Shown in pieces: positions 1 to 8,387 of a DNA stretch of 64,000 nt. The notes beneath the pieces were generated by a model. It was not told the origin of the DNA. It worked only from the letters and a program-made list of their open reading frames with translations, and ran no database searches. Each line of letters starts with the position of its first letter. Within the stretch, counting starts at the first letter, position 1. This DNA comes from Pseudomonas sichuanensis (GTDB lineage: Bacteria > Pseudomonadota > Gammaproteobacteria > Pseudomonadales > Pseudomonadaceae), in assembly GCF_003231305.1 (NCBI RefSeq), contig NZ_QKVM01000004.1, positions 124,001 to 188,000 of the forward strand, read 5' to 3'. A program made the position numbers and the translations under genes.

Positions 1-673
1 GGCCGAAGAACTCATCGCCGCCGGTGAGGTACTTCATGGCGAAGCGCTTGTTCATCGGGTGCGGTTCCCAGCCCAGGAACACCACCGCCTCACCCCGTTT
101 CTGCGCCCGGTCGACCTGCGACAGCATGCCCGCCTCGCTGGACTGCACCAGCTTGAAGCCGGCGGTCTTGAGGCCGAAGGCGTCCTTGTCGATCATGCTC
201 TGGATGGTGCGGTTGCCGTCGTTGCCTGGCTCGATGCCGTAGATCTTGCCTTCGAGTTCCTTCTTGAACTTGGGGATGTCGCTGAAGTCCTTCAGGCCCT
301 TGTCATACAGCGCCTGGGGCACCGCCAGGGTGTACTTGGCGTTCTCCAGGTTGGCGCGCACGGTTTCGACGGTACCGGCATCGCGGTACTGCTTGATGTC
401 GTTTTCCATGGTCGGCATCCAGTTGCCGAGGAATACGTCGAGGTCCTTGCCCCCGGCCAGCGACTTGTAGGTCACCGGCACCGAGATCATGTTGGTGTGG
501 GTCTTGTACCCCAGGGCCTCGAGCACCACGCTGGTCATCGCGGTGGTCACGGTGATGTCGGTCCAGCCGACGTCGGAGAACCGTACCGTCTGGCACTGTT
601 CGGGTTCTGCAGCCTGGGCCAGCAATGGAGCGGACAACATCGCAACCAGCAACAGCGAGGGTGAAGCTTTCAT
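1..673 (-). CDS. cbcX: Choline/betaine ABC transporter substrate-binding protein (CbcX-like), 3' end outside window
   Basis: The gene runs off the left edge, so only the first 224 residues are visible. The N-terminus is a Sec signal peptide ending LLAQA, so the product should be periplasmic. The mature part has OpuAC-type features (VGWTDI near the start, YGIEPGN, SSEAGML, GWEPHPMN) that recur almost unchanged in CaiX at 7297-8241, so the two are paralogous binding proteins for quaternary amines. In Pseudomonas several such proteins dock on one CbcWV permease/ATPase; the position next to sdaB and gbdR fits CbcX. It is divergent from sdaB, and the 443-bp spacer between them carries three 21-bp-phased repeats that are a candidate GbdR operator. 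The family call is firm; choline rather than betaine as ligand is inference. Confidence 0.88.
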   Translation of the reverse strand, partial: MKASPSLLLVAMLSAPLLAQAAEPEQCQTVRFSDVGWTDITVTTAMTSVVLEALGYKTHTNMISVPVTYKSLAGGKDLDVFLGNWMPTMENDIKQYRDAGTVETVRANLENAKYTLAVPQALYDKGLKDFSDIPKFKKELEGKIYGIEPGNDGNRTIQSMIDKDAFGLKTAGFKLVQSSEAGMLSQVDRAQKRGEAVVFLGWEPHPMNKRFAMKYLTGGDEFFG

Positions 674-830
674 AGGTGGACTCCTGTGATTTTATCTTCG
701 GGTTCGCGGGGGCCGTCGGCGCTTTCTAGGGTGCCGATCGGCCAGGCCTGCAGAGGGCAGGATGCGAGGCCGTGCAAAACGAGTCGCTTTCGATAATCCT
801 CCAGCGTTCGGCAATCGCCTACTGGTGGCG

Positions 831-884
831 TCGTATCCAGTACAGGACGGGTCGCATCCAGTAAGGGCAATGTCGCAACTGGAT
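831..884. promoter_or_regulatory. Three 21-bp-phased direct repeats, candidate GbdR operator for cbcX and sdaB
   Basis: TCGTATCCAGTA starts at 831, TCGCATCCAGTA at 852 and TCGCAACTGG at 873, exactly 21 bp apart, that is two helical turns. AraC-family activators typically bind such same-face direct repeats. The block lies in the 443-bp spacer between divergent cbcX and sdaB, 158 bp from the cbcX start and 233 bp from the sdaB start. GbdR as the binder is inferred from the neighbouring gbdR gene and from related repeats before fdhA. No other clear feature was seen in this spacer. Confidence 0.6.
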
Positions 885-1116
885 TTTTCCACCCCCGCGC
901 CCGGGTTTTTACGCCGTCCGAGCGCTGCAGAACGGCGCGAACCGGACCGGATCAGTGCGGCGCAGGCGGACAAAAGTACGTCGGTTGCAGACGGCGAGGG
1001 GGTGGGTAAAAGCCCGATGATGCGAGCATTCCAAGGCGGCTCGACGTTTCAGCCTAGCAGTTGCACAAGGCGGCGTTTGGCGCGACCAGGCAAGCCCATC
1101 AAGAGGTGAAGCGACA

Positions 1117-2493
1117 ATGGCCATCAGCGTGTTCGACCTGTTCAAGATCGGTGTCGGGCCTTCCAGCTCCCACACCGTCGGCCCCATGCGCGCCGGCGCC
1201 CTGTTCGTCCAGGGCCTGCGCCAACGCGGCGAGCTGGATCAGGTGCGGCGTATCGAAGTGCGGCTGTATGGCTCGCTGTCGGCCACCGGGGTCGGGCACG
1301 GCACCGACAGCGCCACGATCATGGGCCTGATGGGCGAATGGCCCGACGCCATCGACCCGTCCCAGATCACCCCACGCATCGCCGACCTGCGCGAAACCGG
1401 CGTGCTCAAGCTCGACAACCGCCTGCCCATCGAATTCGTCTGGGCCCGCGACATGCTGCTGCTGGACGAGAACCTGCCGTATCACCCCAACGCCATGACC
1501 CTGGTGGCCGAAGGTGAGGGCGGCGAACTGCACCGCGACACCTACTACTCGGTGGGCGGCGGTTTCGTGGTCGATGCCGCCCAGGCCGCCAGCGGCGTGC
1601 TGGACGCCGACCAGACCGTGCTGCCCTACGATTTCAACAGCGCCGCCGAGCTGCTGCGCCTGTGCAAGCAAAACGACCTGCGCGTGTCGCAATTGATGCT
1701 GGCCAACGAAAAGGTCTGGCGCAGCGAAGAGGAGATTCGCGCCGGCCTGCTCAAGCTCTGGAGCGCCATGCAGGAGTGCGTGAGCAATGGCCTCAAGCAC
1801 GAGGGAACCTTGCCCGGCGGGCTCAATGTGCGCCGCCGCGCCGCCAAGCTGCACCGCAGCCTGCAGGAGATCGGCAAACCCAACGTCATCGGCTCGACCA
1901 TGAGCGCCATGGAGTGGGTCAACCTGTTCGCCCTGGCGGTCAACGAAGAGAATGCCGCCGGCGGGCGCATGGTGACCGCGCCCACCAACGGCGCGGCGGG
2001 GATCATCCCGGCCGTGCTGCACTACTACATGCGTTTCTCCGACGTGGTGGACGAGTCCAACGTTGTCGACTTCTTCCTCGGTGCGGCGGCAGTCGGCATC
2101 CTGTGCAAGAAGAACGCTTCGATTTCCGGCGCCGAAGTCGGCTGCCAGGGCGAGGTCGGCTCGGCCTGCGCCATGGCCGCAGCGGGCCTGGCCGAGGTGC
2201 TCGGGGCCACCCCGGCGCAGTTGGAGAACGCCGCCGAGATCGCCCTGGAACACAACCTCGGGCTGACCTGCGACCCGGTCGGTGGCCTGGTCCAGGTGCC
2301 CTGCATCGAGCGCAACGCCATTGCTGCGGTAAAAGCGATCAACGCCGTGCAGATGGCCCTGCGCGGCGACGGTGAACACTTCATCTCCCTCGACCAGGTG
2401 ATCCGCACCATGCGTGACACCGGCGCCGACATGCACGACAAGTACAAGGAAACCTCGCGCGGGGGCCTCGCGGTCAGTGCCATCGAGTGCTGA
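1117..2493 (+). CDS. sdaB: L-serine dehydratase (iron-sulfur type)
   Basis: This cytoplasmic enzyme deaminates L-serine to pyruvate and ammonia. The 458-residue length matches single-chain bacterial L-serine dehydratases. The N-terminal [14 protein letters not shown] motif and the C-terminal [14 protein letters not shown] and [16 protein letters not shown] blocks are typical; their cysteines bind the catalytic 4Fe-4S cluster. The start is set by AAGAGGTG eight to ten bases upstream. In this locus it is the last step of glycine-betaine use: sarcosine oxidase and GlyA yield serine, which this enzyme turns into pyruvate. It is followed by a strong hairpin at 2518-2544. GbdR control is likely. 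The sdaA/sdaB naming is a convention only. Confidence 0.95.
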   Translation: MAISVFDLFKIGVGPSSSHTVGPMRAGALFVQGLRQRGELDQVRRIEVRLYGSLSATGVGHGTDSATIMGLMGEWPDAIDPSQITPRIADLRETGVLKLDNRLPIEFVWARDMLLLDENLPYHPNAMTLVAEGEGGELHRDTYYSVGGGFVVDAAQAASGVLDADQTVLPYDFNSAAELLRLCKQNDLRVSQLMLANEKVWRSEEEIRAGLLKLWSAMQECVSNGLKHEGTLPGGLNVRRRAAKLHRSLQEIGKPNVIGSTMSAMEWVNLFALAVNEENAAGGRMVTAPTNGAAGIIPAVLHYYMRFSDVVDESNVVDFFLGAAAVGILCKKNASISGAEVGCQGEVGSACAMAAAGLAEVLGATPAQLENAAEIALEHNLGLTCDPVGGLVQVPCIERNAIAAVKAINAVQMALRGDGEHFISLDQVIRTMRDTGADMHDKYKETSRGGLAVSAIEC

Positions 2494-2517
2494 TGCGCCG
2501 TTTCTGCCCGTGCCTGG

Positions 2518-2544
2518 CCGCTGCGCCACATTTTGGCGCAGCGG
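2518..2544 (+). terminator. Hairpin terminator after sdaB
   Basis: A perfect 11-bp stem CCGCTGCGCCA / TGGCGCAGCGG with loop CATTT begins 25 bp after the sdaB stop and is followed by a weak T-rich stretch. Confidence 0.65.
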
Positions 2545-2882
2545 TTGTCATCTACCGGTTGTCGGCTGTCGTTACCGGTAGGGTCGTTGTCGGTGACACT
2601 CAAGTCTGTCGCATCTGGGCAAGCTACCCAGCAGTGCTACCGAATTGCTCAGCCGATTCATCCGCAGGCGCTGGCGCGCCTGTTTACGTTTAGGTCTACG
2701 CTCGATCCAGAGCCCGCTGCACACCGCTTGTCGGCGTCGTTTTTGGGTTTTATTGGATGAGCGTTCAATTTCAGGCATGCCATTTGCGTTGAGATTGGCA
2801 AAGCCCCTGCATACGAAACGGGGCCATTACAAGAACAGTGCTCGCCTGAGGCACACCCTGCATTGTGTGAGGAGAAATCGCG
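2545..2882 (+). promoter_or_regulatory. gbdR upstream region with one TCGCATCTGG half-site
   Basis: This 338-bp stretch between the sdaB terminator and gbdR holds no credible gene. TCGCATCTGG at 2609-2618 resembles a single unit of the phased repeats before cbcX/sdaB, so gbdR may be autoregulated; no second copy at 21 bp was found. A strong ribosome-binding site GAGGAGA precedes the gbdR ATG by eight bases. Confidence 0.3.
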
Positions 2883-3989
2883 ATGACGTCGTACACCTCC
2901 GGGACCCCAACCCAGAACCGCACAGCACCCCAGTCCATTGGTTTTCTCCTGTTGGACAACTTCACCCTCATTTCCCTGGCGTCGGCAGTCGAACCCCTGC
3001 GCATGGCCAACCAGCTGTCCGGCCGTGAGCTGTACCGCTGGCACACCCTGACCGCTGACGGCGGCCAGGTGTGGGCCAGCGATGGCCTGCAGATCACCCC
3101 CGACGCCGCCATGCACAGCGCCCCGCCGATCGACACCGTGATCGTCTGCGGCGGCGTGGGCATCCAGCGTACCGTCACCCGTGAGCACGTCACCTGGCTG
3201 CAGGCCCAGGCCCGCCAGTCGCGCCGCCTCGGTGCGGTGTGCACCGGCAGCTGGGCGCTGGCCTGTGCCGGCCTGCTCGACGGCTTCGATTGCAGCGTGC
3301 ACTGGGAATGCCTGGCCGCGATGCAGGAGGCCTACCCGCGGGTGAACATGAGCACCCGCCTGTTCACCCTCGACCGCAACCGTTTCACCAGCTCCGGCGG
3401 CACCGCGCCGCTGGACATGATGCTGCACCTGATCAGCCGCGATCACGGCCGCGAACTGTCGGCGGCGATTTCCGAGATGTTCGTCTACGAGCGCATCCGC
3501 AACGAACAGGACCACCAGCGCGTGCCGCTCAAGCACATGCTCGGCACCAACCAGCCGAAACTGCAGGAAATCGTCGCGCTGATGGAGGCCAACCTGGAAG
3601 AGCCGATCGACCTCGACGAACTGGCGGTGTACGTGGCGGTTTCGCGGCGCCAGCTCGAGCGCCTGTTCCAGAAGTACCTGCACTGCTCGCCGTCGCGCTA
3701 CTACCTCAAGCTGCGCTTGATTCGCGCACGGCAACTGCTCAAGCAGACGCCGATGTCGATCATCGAGGTGGCGTCGGTATGCGGCTTCGTTTCCACACCG
3801 CATTTCTCCAAGTGCTACCGCGAGTACTTCGGCATCCCGCCGCGTGACGAGCGCGTAGGCTCCAACACCACCCAGCAGGTGGCGATGATGCCGATCCCGC
3901 AGGCCATGGCCCTGTCGCCGCACAGCGGCCCGCTGGCCGCCCTGAGCCAGGCGCGCAACGAGTCGACCTTCGCCAGCGTCAGGCTCTGA
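2883..3989 (+). CDS. gbdR: GbdR, AraC-family activator of glycine betaine catabolism
   Basis: The product (368 aa) has a DJ-1/PfpI glutaminase-like sensor domain at about residues 18-200, including the elbow AVCTGSWALACAGL, and an AraC-type double helix-turn-helix at about 225-330 (LAVYVAVSRRQLERLFQKYL; MSIIEVASVCGFVSTPHFSKCYR). In Pseudomonas GbdR senses glycine betaine or dimethylglycine and activates gbcAB, dgcAB, sox, cbcX and related genes. All of those target types lie in this window. The paralogue CdhR at 8388-9353 has the same layout. The start is fixed by GAGGAGA eight bases upstream. It is convergent with the small gene at 4108-4365, separated by a REP pair. Confidence 0.93.
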   Translation: MTSYTSGTPTQNRTAPQSIGFLLLDNFTLISLASAVEPLRMANQLSGRELYRWHTLTADGGQVWASDGLQITPDAAMHSAPPIDTVIVCGGVGIQRTVTREHVTWLQAQARQSRRLGAVCTGSWALACAGLLDGFDCSVHWECLAAMQEAYPRVNMSTRLFTLDRNRFTSSGGTAPLDMMLHLISRDHGRELSAAISEMFVYERIRNEQDHQRVPLKHMLGTNQPKLQEIVALMEANLEEPIDLDELAVYVAVSRRQLERLFQKYLHCSPSRYYLKLRLIRARQLLKQTPMSIIEVASVCGFVSTPHFSKCYREYFGIPPRDERVGSNTTQQVAMMPIPQAMALSPHSGPLAALSQARNESTFASVRL

Positions 3990-4000
3990 TTCGGCGTCGC

Positions 4001-4090
4001 CTTTTTCGCGGGTAAACCCGCTCCCACAGGTACTGCACCCTCTTCAAGAGTGATGCAGCACCTGTGGGAGCGGGTTTACCCGCAAAGAGG
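4001..4090. repeat. REP pair (family A) between convergent genes
   Basis: Two inverted copies of the TTCGCGGGTAAACCCGCTCC palindrome face each other across a spacer that itself pairs (GGTACTGCA / TGCAGCACC). It begins 12 bp after the gbdR stop and probably acts as a bidirectional terminator. Confidence 0.85.
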
Positions 4091-4107
4091 CCAATGAAAA
4101 CTGAAAG

Positions 4108-4365
4108 TCAGGCGCGCTTGCTGTACTGCGCCAGCGCCGGCAGCAACTGCTTGTCGATGGCCTGGCGCACCGCCGGGAGAATGGTCGCGCTGCCGGTGTA
4201 CATCTGCTCCACCATACCCTTGAGGGCGCGGGCATTGGGCTCGGTCAGCCCCCTTACCACCACCTCGCAGGCCTGTTCGGCGCTGGCGCCGACCGGAATG
4301 TCGAAACCTCGCGAGCGCAGTTGGCCCAGCAGGTCATCCTGATCGATCAGATCCGCATGCATCAT
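4108..4365 (-). CDS. Small conserved-looking protein of unknown function (85 aa)
   Basis: I do not recognise a family. The product starts MMHADLIDQDDLLGQLR, has a central CEVVVRGLTEPNARALKG stretch and ends in a basic tail YSKRA. There is no signal peptide or membrane segment, so it is probably cytoplasmic and helical. AAAGGACAACAG upstream supplies a ribosome-binding site for the tandem ATG codons at 4365 and 4362. It sits between gbdR and the carnitine genes on the same strand as cdhB, but 348 bp and a REP pair separate it from cdhB, so it probably has its own promoter. Acidic/basic balance and codon use resemble the neighbours, which supports a real gene. Function unknown. Confidence 0.65.
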   Translation of the reverse strand: MMHADLIDQDDLLGQLRSRGFDIPVGASAEQACEVVVRGLTEPNARALKGMVEQMYTGSATILPAVRQAIDKQLLPALAQYSKRA

Positions 4366-4578
4366 GGCTGTTGTCCTTTGGCTGCTGTTGTTTGCGACCG
4401 ATTCTGTGACCAAGCCGACAACCCGGCAAGGGCAGGCTGTCGCGATGGCCGCTTTGGCTAAGAACAGGTCGTTTACGGCTAAATCGACCAGGGCAGAAGC
4501 CAGCAAACTGAGGTCATTCACGGCACCGGGGGTTTGGTCACCCTCACTTCTCGCACAGTGGATGTTGCTCGCTCTTGG
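4366..4578 (+). ncRNA. Possible small RNA ending at an orphan plus-strand terminator
   Basis: The 348-bp spacer 4366-4713 has no credible gene. A strong rho-independent terminator at 4579-4613 faces the plus strand although both flanking genes are on the minus strand, so it may end an unannotated plus-strand transcript. I could not fix a promoter, and the 5' end is unknown; on the minus strand the same DNA carries the promoter of the small gene. Speculative. Confidence 0.25.
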
Positions 4579-4613
4579 CCCCGCAAGCTCACGGCTTTGC
4601 GGGGTTATTTTTT
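4579..4613 (+). terminator. Orphan rho-independent terminator
   Basis: CCCCGCAA (4579-4586) pairs with TTGCGGGG (4597-4604), followed directly by TTATTTTTT. The T-run is on the plus strand only, and no plus-strand gene precedes it. Confidence 0.7.
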
Positions 4614-4623
4614 GGCCGTCAAC

Positions 4624-4704
4624 GCCATCGCGGGGCAAGCCCGCTCCCACGCAAGCCCGATGCAAGGCAAGCAATGCGTGGGAGCGGGCTTGCCCCGCGA
4701 TGGC
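4624..4704. repeat. REP pair (family B)
   Basis: Inverted copies of ATCGCGGGGCAAGCCCGCTC flank a short spacer; the outer ends GCCATCGCGG / CCGCGATGGC are perfect complements. It lies 10 bp beyond the cdhB stop codon. Confidence 0.85.
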
Positions 4705-4713
4705 ATGTTCCGG

Positions 4714-5184
4714 CTATCCAGGCAGCGCTATCACCCGGCCTGCGAACTCAGCGCCAGGCAGATCCTGCTGCTCAAGCACAATACCGCGTAGCAACTCGAC
4801 ACTGCGGTCCCCGAACGGCGTCGACTTCGGCCCCGCCAGGTCCACATGCAACAACATCTGTTCACTGGCCGCCAGCGCCTCGTCGAACCCCGCCCGGTGC
4901 AGGCTGTGGTACAGGTGCAGGCGCTTCTTGTCGAAACCGATGATCTGCGTCTGCACCCACACCTCGGTATCCAGCTTCACCTCGTGCAGGTAGTTGATAT
5001 GCGCCTCCAGGGTGAACAGCGAATGCCCGCTCTGCCCCCGCGCATCGGCATCCAGGCCGATGCGTTCCATCAGCGCGTCGGTGGCGTAGCTGAAGATCAG
5101 CAGGTAATAGGCGTCGCGCAGGTGGCCGTTGTAGTCGACCCAGTCAGGCAGCACCTGGGTGCGGTAGGTGGTCAGTGCGGGCAT
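4714..5184 (-). CDS. cdhB: Betainyl-CoA thioesterase (hotdog fold)
   Basis: A 156-residue single hotdog domain of the 4-hydroxybenzoyl-CoA thioesterase type, with the active-site stretch DWVDYNGHLRDAYYL at residues 15-29. In carnitine catabolism the thioesterase cleaves betainyl-CoA to glycine betaine and CoA. It is the last gene of the minus-strand order caiX-cdhC-cdhA-cdhB, 10 bp downstream of cdhA, so the two are co-transcribed. Substrate assignment is from context; the fold is clear from sequence. Symbol order of the cdh genes follows P. aeruginosa usage. Confidence 0.85.
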   Translation of the reverse strand: MPALTTYRTQVLPDWVDYNGHLRDAYYLLIFSYATDALMERIGLDADARGQSGHSLFTLEAHINYLHEVKLDTEVWVQTQIIGFDKKRLHLYHSLHRAGFDEALAASEQMLLHVDLAGPKSTPFGDRSVELLRGIVLEQQDLPGAEFAGRVIALPG

Positions 5185-5194
5185 CGTCGTCTCC

Positions 5195-6160
5195 TCAGTC
5201 GCAGAAGGCCATGCCGTGCTTGGCCTTGCTGTTCTTCACCGCTTCCAGCACTGCCAGCAGGGTGTCGTCACGGTAGCGTTCCAGCGCGGCGATGCTGCGC
5301 TCGCCCAACTGCTCCGAAGTACCGTCGACCACATCGTCGATCAACTTGTCGGTCAGCTTCGGCGCCGGCAGGTAGGTCCAGGGCAGCTGCAGCGCCGGGC
5401 CGAACTGGGCCATGAAGTGGCGCATGCCGGCATCGCCCCCGGCCAGGGTGTAGGTGAGGAAGGTACCCATGAACGACCAACGCAAGCCTGCGCCGAAGCG
5501 GATCGCGTCGTCGATCTCGCCAGTGCTGGCGACGCCGTCGTTGACCAGGTGCAGGGCTTCGCGCCACAGCGCTTCGAGCAGGCGGTCGGCGATGAACCCT
5601 GGGACTTCCTTGCGCACATGCAGCGGGCGCATGCCCAGCGCGGTGTAGATGGTCTTGGCCGCCTCGATGGCCTCGGGGCTGGTGTTGCGCCCGCCAACGA
5701 TCTCCACCAACGGCAGCAGGTACACCGGGTTGAACGGGTGGCCCACCACGCAGCGTTCGGGATGGGTGGCCGACTCGTAGAATTCGCTGGGCAACAGGCC
5801 CGAGGTGCTGGAGCCGATGATCGCGTTCGGCTTGGCGGCCGCACTGACCTTGGCGTGCAGGTCGAGCTTGAGGTCCAGGCGCTCCGGCGCGCTTTCCTGG
5901 ATGAAGTCGGCGTCGCGCACGCATGCTTCGATGGTGCTCACGAACTTCAGGCGGCCCTGTGCGGCGCCGGGGGCCAGGCCTTGTTTCTCCAGTGCCGGCC
6001 AGGCATTGGCGATGCGTTTGCGCAGCGCCGCCTCGGCGCCGGGCGCCGGGTCCCAGGCGATAACGTCCAGGCCGTGGGCCAGGGCGCGGGCGACCCAGCC
6101 GCTGCCGATGACGCCGCTACCCAGGGCGGCGAAGGTCTTGATATCGGTGATGAAAGGCAT
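5195..6160 (-). CDS. cdhA: L-carnitine 3-dehydrogenase
   Basis: The 321-aa product oxidises L-carnitine to 3-dehydrocarnitine with NAD+. It has the N-terminal Rossmann dinucleotide motif [14 protein letters not shown] (residues 13-26) and the 3-hydroxyacyl-CoA dehydrogenase-type features [26 protein letters not shown] and the C-terminal helical domain. Length matches characterised carnitine dehydrogenases. A REP pair at 6198-6289 separates it from cdhC upstream, while cdhB follows after 10 bp. CdhR is the likely activator. Confidence 0.93.
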   Translation of the reverse strand: MPFITDIKTFAALGSGVIGSGWVARALAHGLDVIAWDPAPGAEAALRKRIANAWPALEKQGLAPGAAQGRLKFVSTIEACVRDADFIQESAPERLDLKLDLHAKVSAAAKPNAIIGSSTSGLLPSEFYESATHPERCVVGHPFNPVYLLPLVEIVGGRNTSPEAIEAAKTIYTALGMRPLHVRKEVPGFIADRLLEALWREALHLVNDGVASTGEIDDAIRFGAGLRWSFMGTFLTYTLAGGDAGMRHFMAQFGPALQLPWTYLPAPKLTDKLIDDVVDGTSEQLGERSIAALERYRDDTLLAVLEAVKNSKAKHGMAFCD

Positions 6161-6197
6161 ATCTGATCCTCACTGAAAATTTCATGGCTAGACGCAG

Positions 6198-6289
6198 CCC
6201 CTGTGGGAGCGGGTTTACCCGCGAACACCGGCGCAGCCGGTGCCATCCACCGCGCCGCCTGCTTCGCGGGTAAACCCGCTCCCACAGGG
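6198..6289. repeat. REP pair (family A) inside the carnitine operon
   Basis: Two inverted TTCGCGGGTAAACCCGCTCC palindromes with the spacer ACACCGGCGCAGCCGGTG plus GCCATCCACCGC. The same spacer recurs at 19042-19129. Lies in the 146-bp gap between cdhC and cdhA. Confidence 0.85.
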
Positions 6290-6306
6290 ATTGCTACGGG
6301 CTGGCT

Positions 6307-7194
6307 TTATCCGCGACGCTTGAGGTTCATTTTTTCGCGGCCTTCGGCCGGGGTCAGCACGCGGCCACCGAGGCGCGAGATGATCTCCACCGCGCGCTCC
6401 ACTAACTGGCCGTTGCTGGCCAGCACGCCGCGATCCAGGTACAGGTTGTCTTCCAGCCCCACCCGCACGTTGCCGCCCAGCAGCACCGCCTGGGCGGCCA
6501 TCGGCATCTGCATGCGGCCGATACCGAAGCCGGCCCAGGTCACATCGGCGGGCAGGTTGTCGACCATGGCTTTCATCGTCGTGGTGTCGGCCGGTGCGCC
6601 CCACGGGATGCCCAGGCACAGCTGGAACAGCGGGTCGTGCAGCAGGCCTTCCTTGATCATCTGCTTGGCGAACCACAGGTGGCCGGTGTCGAAGATCTCC
6701 AGCTCGGCTTTCACGCCTAGCTCGGTGATGCGTTTGGCGCCGGCGCGCAGTTGCGCCGGGGTGGACACGTAGATGGCGTTGCCGTCGCCGAAGTTGAGGG
6801 TGCCGCAGTCCAGGGTGCAGATTTCCGGCAGCAGCGCCTCGACGTGGGCCAGGCGCTCCAGCGGGCCGATCAGGTCGGTGCCGGCGCCGAACTCCATGGG
6901 GGTTTCGCCCGGGCCGATCTCCAGGTCGCCACCCATGCCGGCGGTGAGGTTGACGATGATGTCCACGTCGGCTTCGCGGATGCGCTCCATCACTTCGCGG
7001 TACAGCGCCACGTCGCGGCTGAAGCGGCCGGTCTGCGGGTCGCGGACGTGGCAGTGGACCACGGTGGCGCCGGCCTTGGCGGCCTCTACGGCGGCTTCGG
7101 CGATCTGCTTGGGGGTGACTGGGACCAGGTGGCTCTTGGCGACCGTGTCGCCAGCGCCGGTGAGGGCGCAGGTGATGATGACGTCGTGGTTCAT
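6307..7194 (-). CDS. cdhC: 3-dehydrocarnitine cleavage enzyme (BKACE family)
   Basis: A zinc-dependent beta-keto acid cleavage enzyme (DUF849). With acetyl-CoA it splits 3-dehydrocarnitine into betainyl-CoA and acetoacetate. Family marks are the N-terminal [13 protein letters not shown], the metal-binding HCHVRD (a HxH pair), NLTAGMGGD, and the C-terminal [19 protein letters not shown] use the internal ATG at 7194 (295 aa, MNHDVIIT), which matches the usual family start; an in-frame ATG at 7209 is possible. Context between caiX and cdhA makes the substrate call fairly safe. Confidence 0.9.
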   Translation of the reverse strand: MNHDVIITCALTGAGDTVAKSHLVPVTPKQIAEAAVEAAKAGATVVHCHVRDPQTGRFSRDVALYREVMERIREADVDIIVNLTAGMGGDLEIGPGETPMEFGAGTDLIGPLERLAHVEALLPEICTLDCGTLNFGDGNAIYVSTPAQLRAGAKRITELGVKAELEIFDTGHLWFAKQMIKEGLLHDPLFQLCLGIPWGAPADTTTMKAMVDNLPADVTWAGFGIGRMQMPMAAQAVLLGGNVRVGLEDNLYLDRGVLASNGQLVERAVEIISRLGGRVLTPAEGREKMNLKRRG

Positions 7195-7221
7195 GGTGCG
7201 GATTCTCATGGTCGAGGGTTT

Positions 7222-7286
7222 TCGCGGGGCAAGCCCGCTCCCACGAAGGCCGTGTGCGTATGCGTGGGAGCGGGCTTGCCCCGCGA
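7222..7286. repeat. REP pair (family B)
   Basis: TCGCGGGGCAAGCCCGCTCC and its inverted partner face each other in the 102-bp gap between caiX and cdhC, within the carnitine operon. Confidence 0.85.
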
Positions 7287-7296
7287 CAGGGTCGGA

Positions 7297-8241
7297 TCAG
7301 TTGGCAGTGAGCTTGAGGTTGTCGGCGGCCGGCTTGCCATCGAAGGTGGTCACACCTTCCAGCCAGCGGGCCTTGTCCTCGGGGTGGTCCTTGAGCCACT
7401 GGCGGGCCGACTCCAGCGCATCCTTGTGGTCGAGCAGCGGCTGCATCATGCGGCTCTCGTCCTCGGCGCTGAAACTGAGGTTGGTCAGCAGGCGGTGGGC
7501 GTTGGGGCAACGTTCGGCGTAGTCCGGCGCGGTCACCGTCCACACCGTAGCGCGGCCTTCATCCGGGCCGAGGGCGTCCTGGCTGTCACCCAGGTAGACC
7601 ATGTCGATGTTCACGTTCATCGGGTGCGGCGCCCAGCCGAAGAACACCACCGCTTCGTTGCGCCGCACGGCGCGGTCGACCGCGGCGAGCATGCCGGCCT
7701 CGCTGGACTCGACCAGCTGGAACTTGCCCAGGTCGAACTGGTTCTTGGCGATCATCGCCTTGATCTGGGTATTGGCGCCGGAACCCGGCTCGATGCCGTA
7801 GATCTTGCCGCCCAGCTCTTTCTGGAACTTGTGGATGTCGGCGAACGTCTTCAAACCCTTGTCGGCGAGGTATTTGGGTACCGCCAGGGTAGCGCGGGCA
7901 TCCTCCAGGCTTGGTTTGTCGAGCACCTTGACCTGGCTGGCCGCCACGAACGGGGTGATGGTCTGGGTCATGATCGGGTTCCAGTAACCCAGGAACATGT
8001 CCAGGCGCTTGTCGCGGATGCCGGCGAAGATGATCTGCTGCGAGGCGCTGGTCTGCTTGGTCTGGTAGCCCAGGCCATCGAGCAGCACCTGAGCCATGGC
8101 GCTGGTGGCGATCACGTCGGTCCAGTTGACCACGCCCAGACGCACGTCCTTGCAGGCGGCGGGTTCGGCGGCGAACAGGGGGGTAGCTACGGTGGTGCTG
8201 AGCGCGAGGGACAACAGGCTGCGGCGGATAAAGCGTTGCAT
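7297..8241 (-). CDS. caiX: Carnitine-binding periplasmic protein CaiX
   Basis: The 314-residue product has a signal peptide ending LFAAEPA and an OpuAC-type body with NWTDVIATSAMAQ, LGYWNP, GIEPGSGANTQ and GWAPHPMN. It is paralogous to the CbcX-like protein at the left edge. In Pseudomonas CaiX delivers carnitine to the shared CbcWV transporter. I start at the ATG at 8241 (MQRFIRRSLLSLAL), which gives a proper signal peptide; the longer reading frame to 8304 does not. It heads the caiX-cdhC-cdhA-cdhB group and is divergent from cdhR, with a candidate CdhR operator between. Confidence 0.92.
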   Translation of the reverse strand: MQRFIRRSLLSLALSTTVATPLFAAEPAACKDVRLGVVNWTDVIATSAMAQVLLDGLGYQTKQTSASQQIIFAGIRDKRLDMFLGYWNPIMTQTITPFVAASQVKVLDKPSLEDARATLAVPKYLADKGLKTFADIHKFQKELGGKIYGIEPGSGANTQIKAMIAKNQFDLGKFQLVESSEAGMLAAVDRAVRRNEAVVFFGWAPHPMNVNIDMVYLGDSQDALGPDEGRATVWTVTAPDYAERCPNAHRLLTNLSFSAEDESRMMQPLLDHKDALESARQWLKDHPEDKARWLEGVTTFDGKPAADNLKLTAN

Positions 8242-8336
8242 GGTGGCTCTCCATCGGCAGTGCATATTGTTATGGGTTCCGGCCTCTGCGGGCCGTGAGA
8301 ACACGCTACGCTGGTGACGGGCCGGGAAATCGCACC

Positions 8337-8367
8337 CTGGCGACCAACACTTGCACGCAGGCGACCA
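8337..8367. promoter_or_regulatory. Two 21-bp-spaced direct repeats, candidate CdhR operator
   Basis: CTGGCGACCA (8337-8346) and CAGGCGACCA (8358-8367) are 21 bp apart in the 146-bp gap between divergent caiX and cdhR. Same-face spacing fits an AraC-family activator; CdhR is the obvious candidate, by context. Confidence 0.5.
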
Positions 8368-8387
8368 CTTTTTGTGGGGAGCATGGG

